Shown here: positions 39,090-42,465 of the stretch, piece by piece
How the letters are laid out: each line of letters begins with the position of its first letter
Position numbering within the stretch: position 1 is the stretch's first letter
IMG/VR virus record: IMGVR_UViG_3300028920_000015
Span: 1-42,465 of that record
Length of the DNA stretch: 42,465 nt
Source: a virus
Reading direction: 5' to 3' (one strand)
The notes under the pieces: model-generated
What the model was told of the DNA's origin: nothing
The model's database searches: none
Seen by the model: only the letters and a program-made list of their open reading frames with translations
Translations under genes and position numbers: made by a program

Positions 39090-39320
39090 TTACTCAATGA
39101 TGAGTGTGTATTTGATTGTTGTAGATAGCCAGTCGTAAAGCCCGAACAGGATAATCGAGACTACAATAATCTCAATTATATATTTTGCGTAGACCCGTTT
39201 GTCATTGGTTGCATTGACTACCATTGAGAGCCTGTGTCCAGCCAATACACAATACAAGACAATCACACCTGCTGTCAGTTCCTTGAAGATAAAGTGTAGA
39301 GTGTGCATAATGAATTCCAT
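39090..39320 (-). CDS. Two-span membrane protein (76 aa)
   Basis: Start chosen at the ATG at 39320 (eight bases from GGAGG) rather than the ATG at 39326 (two bases). Two hydrophobic segments, FKELTAGVIVLYCVLAGHRL and KYIIEIIVVSIILFGLYDWL, flank a polar loop. It is the first gene after the promoter at 39355-39383, so it is likely well expressed early. It may act at the host membrane, for example in exclusion. Confidence 0.75.
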   Translation of the reverse strand: MEFIMHTLHFIFKELTAGVIVLYCVLAGHRLSMVVNATNDKRVYAKYIIEIIVVSIILFGLYDWLSTTIKYTLIIE

Positions 39321-39354
39321 AGCCATTGCCTCCTTTCTTTTTGTAAGGACTATA

Positions 39355-39383
39355 AGTATACTAAAATTGTGTTAGTCTGTCAA
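39355..39383 (-). promoter_or_regulatory. Strong sigma70-type promoter inside the early block
   Basis: On the minus strand, TTGACA (39383-39378) and TATACT (39360-39355) are separated by 17 bases. It drives the genes from 39320 leftward through recombination, chaperonin and replication functions. It lies in one of the few gaps (39321-39388) in this strand's gene block. Confidence 0.88.
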
Positions 39384-39388
39384 GTCCA

Positions 39389-39778
39389 CTATCTGCTTTC
39401 AAGCAATTCCCATAGGTCGCACAGCACTTTTTTTTCCTCCTTGTCCTCAGTTTTGATGATTATTTCTATGTTTTCTTTGGTCTTGATGTGAAAGTGAATC
39501 ACGGCACTCTCTGTATTCGGGTAGTCCCTGAAAAATGTGAAGAGTTCGTAGTCCCGTATCTGCGCAATGTCAATGGTGATTCCATTGAACACAAAGGGCA
39601 GGTCGCTCTTGAAAACAGCCTCGCTCTTCGGCAGGTCAATGGTGTCGGGGTTTCCTGAGACCTGTTTTGCGCCTTTTATTTCTACAATTTTTGTTACTCT
39701 GACGTGTTTGCCGTCAACGAATTCAAGATTGAAGCCTTCGTCGAGATACTTTTGCAGTAAAGGATTCGTGCGTTTCAT
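39389..39778 (-). CDS. Early protein of unknown function (129 aa)
   Basis: ATG at 39778, overlapping the upstream stop by four bases. A beta-rich protein (FNLEFVDGKHVRVTKIVEIK, SAVIHFHIKTKENIEIIIKT) with a charged C-terminus. Last gene before the internal promoter. Not recognised. Confidence 0.75.
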   Translation of the reverse strand: MKRTNPLLQKYLDEGFNLEFVDGKHVRVTKIVEIKGAKQVSGNPDTIDLPKSEAVFKSDLPFVFNGITIDIAQIRDYELFTFFRDYPNTESAVIHFHIKTKENIEIIIKTEDKEEKKVLCDLWELLESR

Positions 39779-40104
39779 TTGATAACCTCCTCAATGTATT
39801 GGATTGCGCTCCTGTATTTATTCAGTAGTTCATTGAACAGGGTCGCAAGTCCCGAAGCGTAGTCGTGGTCATTCAGCCCCTTGATTTCGTCGTGAGTCTT
39901 GCCTATTACTTTGATTGTGTGCGTGGCGTTCTCGAGTAGATTCAGCCCCGCCATTCTGTCAATGGTCTTGTTGCGCTGGTCGACAATGATTGCCTTCTTG
40001 CTTGCTTCGTTCTTGATTCCCGCAACGGCAATCAGCAGTCTTACTCCGTCGTTGGCGTGGTAGTGCTTCAAAACTTCTGCTTTCTCTTTGTTTGTTAAGT
40101 CCAT
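39775..40104 (-). CDS. Early protein of unknown function (109 aa)
   Basis: ATG at 40104 after GAGGTGTAACA. Predominantly helical (KEKAEVLKHYHANDGVRLLI, SGLATLFNELLNKYRSAIQY). No family recognised. Upstream neighbour is the HTH protein; overlap with the downstream gene is four bases. Confidence 0.75.
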   Translation of the reverse strand: MDLTNKEKAEVLKHYHANDGVRLLIAVAGIKNEASKKAIIVDQRNKTIDRMAGLNLLENATHTIKVIGKTHDEIKGLNDHDYASGLATLFNELLNKYRSAIQYIEEVIK

Positions 40105-40106
40105 TG

Positions 40107-40436
40107 TTACACCTCCTCAATTTTTATTTTGTTTTCCTTGAATAACTTATGCTTGTATCTTCCTGTATTTCTCATTGCTTCTACGTGTCTTTTATGGTTG
40201 TAGCAGGCTTTCCACCCGCCTCTTGCCTGAAAGTTTTCTTTGTTTCTTTCGAGCCTTTCAGGAAAGACCGTAAACTGTATCAGCCTACGACTAACCTTAT
40301 ACATTCTTGTTATTTGTCTTATTGCCACTCCTTCCTTGTGTAATTTTCTGATAGTGTTCTTGTCTTCTTCCGTTAGTTTTATGCGCCTGTCGAATTCCGT
40401 CTTTTCTATCTTTGCCTTTCTGCTCTTGTATGGCAT
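40107..40436 (-). CDS. HTH protein of a conserved phage family (109 aa)
   Basis: ATG at 40436. Residues about 17-60 form a helix-turn-helix of the resolvase/transposase-N type: KLTEEDKNTIRKLHKEGV, IRQITRMYKVSRRLIQFTV and FPERLE. The downstream part is basic (RHVEAMRNTGRYKHKLFK). The same pattern is frequent in early regions of phages and likely binds DNA. Role unknown; a transcription switch is possible. Confidence 0.8.
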   Translation of the reverse strand: MPYKSRKAKIEKTEFDRRIKLTEEDKNTIRKLHKEGVAIRQITRMYKVSRRLIQFTVFPERLERNKENFQARGGWKACYNHKRHVEAMRNTGRYKHKLFKENKIKIEEV

Positions 40437-40440
40437 TGTT

Positions 40441-40863
40441 TTATACCTCGTCTATTTTGTAGACCTGCAGATTCTCGTCCTTGAATGCCTCAGCCATTGG
40501 CTTGTTGAACTTCTCAAATACTTCAATGGCATTGTCCTTGTCTGTTGCGTCGACAAAGTCAAGTATCTGAGCGTTTTCAATGTCGCTCCCGTCAGGCGCT
40601 TGAGTGTGTCCACCGCAGGTTGCAATGATATATCTGTTAAGCATTGTCGGTTTCTCCCTGAATCCTTTTTCTCTGACCTCTCTCCTGTAGGTTTCAGCCT
40701 TCTCAATTTCCTCGGGTGTTGCAAGCCTCAGTGCTTCCGCGTTCTTCCATAGGCGGAATGATGAGTCAATGCCTTTGATACAGCAGGCTTCTCCGTCCGT
40801 CCCTTCTACTTCAAACACTCCTCCTTCATAGAACACCTTCTTGCCTAAGAATTCATTTCCCAT
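40441..40863 (-). CDS. Early protein of unknown function (140 aa)
   Basis: ATG at 40863 within the end of the preceding gene. It starts with an SH3-like stretch (KVFYEGGVFEVEGTDGEACC), then a basic helix, and a second half with TCGGHTQAPDGSDIENAQIL. Two or three modules of unknown role. Confidence 0.75.
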   Translation of the reverse strand: MGNEFLGKKVFYEGGVFEVEGTDGEACCIKGIDSSFRLWKNAEALRLATPEEIEKAETYRREVREKGFREKPTMLNRYIIATCGGHTQAPDGSDIENAQILDFVDATDKDNAIEVFEKFNKPMAEAFKDENLQVYKIDEV

Positions 40864-41014
40864 TGTCGTTCACCTCTTTCTCCACTATTGCGTGGATTTT
40901 TGTGTAGAGTGTATCGTCCCATTCGCTGTCGGGGTCAATCTGATACTGCTCTCGCAGGTAGTCCATTACTGCATTTGTGATGTTGTCAATCTTTTCAATG
41001 TTTTCATTTGCCAT
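40853..41014 (-). CDS. Small early protein (53 aa)
   Basis: ATG at 41014, stop at 40853-40855. The product MANENIEKIDNITNAVMDYL continues REQYQIDPDSEWDD and ends VEKEVNDNGK. It is a short, acidic, helical protein. Its start lies inside the end of the upstream gene and its stop overlaps the next start, so it fills the space with no gap, which strongly supports reality. Confidence 0.75.
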   Translation of the reverse strand: MANENIEKIDNITNAVMDYLREQYQIDPDSEWDDTLYTKIHAIVEKEVNDNGK

Positions 41015-41270
41015 TGTTCCTTACCTCCTTGCGAATTATTTCATACATTCCGTCTGTGATTCCCTCAATGAAAGCCTGCACGAGTTCGATTGTCTCTTCC
41101 ATTTCGTCAATCTCGGCACTGCCCTCTTTGATATGTTCGAGCCTGCAATGTAATACTTCTGCGACCTGCCAGTGTCCGACTTCTTTCATTTCTCCGTCCT
41201 CGTCCTCTTCCATTTTCTTCCAGTTGTCCCATTCGATTGCTTCAATAAAATGCTGTAGTGTTTTCTTCAT
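41004..41270 (-). CDS. Acidic early protein (88 aa)
   Basis: ATG at 41270 within the end of the preceding gene. A helical, acidic product (IEWDNWKKMEEDEDGEMKEV, EMEETIELVQAFIEGITDGM). Not recognised. It could mimic nucleic acid by charge, but there is no direct support. Confidence 0.75.
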   Translation of the reverse strand: MKKTLQHFIEAIEWDNWKKMEEDEDGEMKEVGHWQVAEVLHCRLEHIKEGSAEIDEMEETIELVQAFIEGITDGMYEIIRKEVRNNGK

Positions 41271-41542
41271 TTTTTCTTCCTCCTCTCAGGTGGCGTGTTA
41301 TACTTTTTGAGTCCATTGTGCTTTTCATAGAGCATTGAGAGTGTCTCCTTGCTGGCGTCGAGTTCCTTGACTATCCACTTGCCTCGGGTTTTCTGCCCGC
41401 TCTTGATTGCGGTCTCGATTACACGGTATCTCGCATAGAGCGAGCGGGTCAATGCCTTGAGATGTTCGAGACTTTTGATGTTGTCCATTTGCTCCTTTGT
41501 CGTGAGATTGCCGTAGTCCGTGATAGTGATGTTGATTTCCAT
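41267..41542 (-). CDS. Early protein (91 aa)
   Basis: Start taken at the ATG at 41542, eight bases from GGAGG; the ATG at 41548 is too close to its binding site. The product opens MEINITITDYGNLTTKEQMD and then is helical and basic, ending PPERRKKK. Unknown. Confidence 0.75.
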   Translation of the reverse strand: MEINITITDYGNLTTKEQMDNIKSLEHLKALTRSLYARYRVIETAIKSGQKTRGKWIVKELDASKETLSMLYEKHNGLKKYNTPPERRKKK

Positions 41543-41554
41543 TGTCATTGCCTC

Positions 41555-41671
41555 CTATTCTTCAGATTCTTCAATGTCCTGATAGTAGGTGTTTGTTATT
41601 TCGCCGTCAATCTCTTCCGCCTTCTCTTCGTTCTTTTTCAGTTTGATTTCCTTGGCGTTTTGCTTTTTCAT
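41555..41671 (-). CDS. Very small charged protein (38 aa)
   Basis: ATG at 41671 after AGAAGGAGGGATTTACT. The product MKKQNAKEIKLKKNEEKAEE followed by IDGEITNTYYQDIEESEE has a basic start and an acidic end. Its start overlaps the stop of the upstream gene by four bases. Function unknown. Confidence 0.7.
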   Translation of the reverse strand: MKKQNAKEIKLKKNEEKAEEIDGEITNTYYQDIEESEE

Positions 41672-41865
41672 AGTAAATCCCTCCTTCTGATTGGTTTTAA
41701 CTGCTCTTTCAGGTAATAAGCCCCTCGTTCGCTCTTGCCCTTGCTCTTGTTGAGCGGGAAGAATACAAAATACACATACGCTCCGACAATTCCCCGCCAG
41801 TCCTCGCAATGCAAGAATCTTGCATACTGCCCGTTGTCTGTCCTTACTCGCTGTCCGTATTTCAT
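41668..41865 (-). CDS. Early protein with 17-bp match to ribozyme A (65 aa)
   Basis: ATG at 41865 after AAGGAGGCGGGACGCA. A beta-like first half (YGQRVRTDNGQYARFLHCED) with one Cys, an aromatic VYFVFFPL segment, and a basic tail. Residues PLNKSK are encoded by the 17 bases shared with ribozyme A (41740-41756). Unknown. Confidence 0.75.
   Translation of the reverse strand: MKYGQRVRTDNGQYARFLHCEDWRGIVGAYVYFVFFPLNKSKGKSERGAYYLKEQLKPIRRRDLL
41740..41756. repeat. 17-bp repeat shared with ribozyme A, copy 2
   Basis: Identical to 646-662. Here it encodes PLNKSK in the 65-residue protein at 41668-41865. The match may record insertion of coding sequence into the ribozyme loop, or may be chance. Confidence 0.6.
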
Positions 41866-42092
41866 TGCGTCCCGCCTCCTTTTGTCATTGATTTCAGCAG
41901 GGCAGGGAGTGAATACACTACGCCATAATACTTTTCTGCTTCCCCGTCCCGCTCGAGTGTTACGTCTGCCGTCGCTGTGTCTCCGTCGATTCGGACATTG
42001 TCGGCAATGATATTGCCTCCCGATAGCCTGTGCAGTCCGTTCTTGTAGAGTTCCGATATTTCTATTGCGCCTTTTGTCTCTGCAATGGTCAT
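41862..42092 (-). CDS. Early protein of unknown function (76 aa)
   Basis: ATG at 42092 after GGAGGCGGAAATT. A helix (ISELYKNGLHRLSGG), then strands (DNVRIDGDTATADVTLERDG, KYYGVVYSLPALL). Not recognised. Overlaps the next gene by four bases. Confidence 0.75.
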   Translation of the reverse strand: MTIAETKGAIEISELYKNGLHRLSGGNIIADNVRIDGDTATADVTLERDGEAEKYYGVVYSLPALLKSMTKGGGTQ

Positions 42093-42108
42093 AATTTCCG
42101 CCTCCTCT

Positions 42109-42333
42109 CTAATGGTCTTGTATTACTTCAATGGTTGACTTGCTCCAAAGTTTCTGAAGAGCCTTAAAGACAATGTATGTTTTCAACTTCCCTTTTATCT
42201 TTACGCTTTCTGCACGCTCTCCCTTTCTGTTGATTCGGTAGATGTAAAAAGTGCCGTTATACTTTAGCCCTTTTGTCGCTGTAACTTGCAGATATTCTGC
42301 ATATTCCTTGCTTGACATTTTCAAATATTGCAA
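42109..42333 (-). CDS. Early protein of unknown function (74 aa)
   Basis: Probable TTG start at 42333 after GGAGGCGAGACCA; an ATG at 42318 is an alternative. The product (MQYLKMSSKEYAEYLQVTAT) has a helix and then a small sheet (YNGTFYIYRINRKG). In the circle this gene follows directly after the gene at 40-489. Confidence 0.7.
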   Translation of the reverse strand: MQYLKMSSKEYAEYLQVTATKGLKYNGTFYIYRINRKGERAESVKIKGKLKTYIVFKALQKLWSKSTIEVIQDH

Positions 42334-42338
42334 TGGTC

Positions 42339-42465
42339 TCGCCTCCTCTCCTCAATGGGATAGTGTTCCGCCCTTACTCAGTCCTTGATTGTTGCCAGCA
42401 GGTCGCATTTTGGGAAGTCCGCTTTGCTCCAGTCCTTCAATGCTGAAAACTCGACCTTGCCCGCT
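42339..42465. repeat. Terminal direct repeat, right copy (contig overlap)
   Basis: This is an exact copy of 1-127. Joining the ends gives a 42,338 bp circle in which the minus-strand gene 40-489 is followed directly by the gene at 42109-42333, with a normal gap of about 44 bases carrying a ribosome binding site. The operon is therefore continuous across the join. Confidence 0.95.

Noticed and set aside
1-42465. tRNA genes, CRISPR arrays, insertion sequences, integrase or attachment sites
   Set aside because: No cloverleaf, regularly spaced repeat, transposase, or recombinase with catalytic motifs was found on reading both strands.

Overview
This window is a complete, circularly closed genome of a virulent-looking, short-tailed (podovirus-like) bacteriophage. 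The first 127 bases recur exactly as the last 127, so the unique length is 42,338 bp and the window ends join. The genes are dense, start with strong Shine-Dalgarno sites, and use consensus sigma70-type promoters and the standard stop codons. No integrase, lysogeny repressor, tRNA, insertion sequence or CRISPR array was seen. The host cannot be named. Signal peptides, a GH108-type endolysin and a spanin-like protein suggest a diderm (Gram-negative type) bacterium.

Layout. (1) 6083-6177 holds six DnaA-box-like 9-mers beside an A-rich tract. It looks like a DnaA-dependent origin and separates two divergent transcription units. (2) 6257-29518, plus strand, is the late block: terminase, a set of signal-peptide proteins including a LamG-like one, portal, scaffold, major capsid protein, adaptor, a 915-residue tail nozzle, ejection proteins (one of 1730 residues), endolysin, holin candidates and a spanin-like protein. 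A perfect-consensus promoter lies before scaffold and capsid, and an intrinsic terminator follows capsid. (3) From 5848 leftward, through the join, to 29515, everything is on the minus strand. This is the early block: many small unknown proteins, a putative annealing recombinase with an accessory protein, a Cas4/AddB-like nuclease, an HNH nuclease, a chaperonin cassette (GroEL flanked by two different GroES-like proteins), a DnaD/O-like initiator, a DnaC/IstB-like ATPase, an RHH protein and a radical-SAM protein. No polymerase, primase or replicative helicase is visible, so the phage probably recruits the host replisome.

The most striking RNA features are two complete type II hammerhead ribozymes on the minus strand (597-691 and 1316-1370), each placed between a stop codon and the next ribosome binding site in the early operon. 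Every core nucleotide is present, and stems I, II and III are conserved in shape but different in sequence. Self-cleavage would leave hairpins at both new mRNA ends. A gene-free, GC-rich stretch (1941-3240) in the same operon and several structured leaders suggest more RNA-level control in the early region.

Working model: the early transcript, cut by ribozymes into segments, makes recombination and replication-recruitment proteins and a private GroEL/GroES system. The late operon then makes the particle, with extra transcription of scaffold and capsid, while a group of exported proteins acts on the envelope or surface. The phage chaperonin may fold the capsid protein or other virion proteins.
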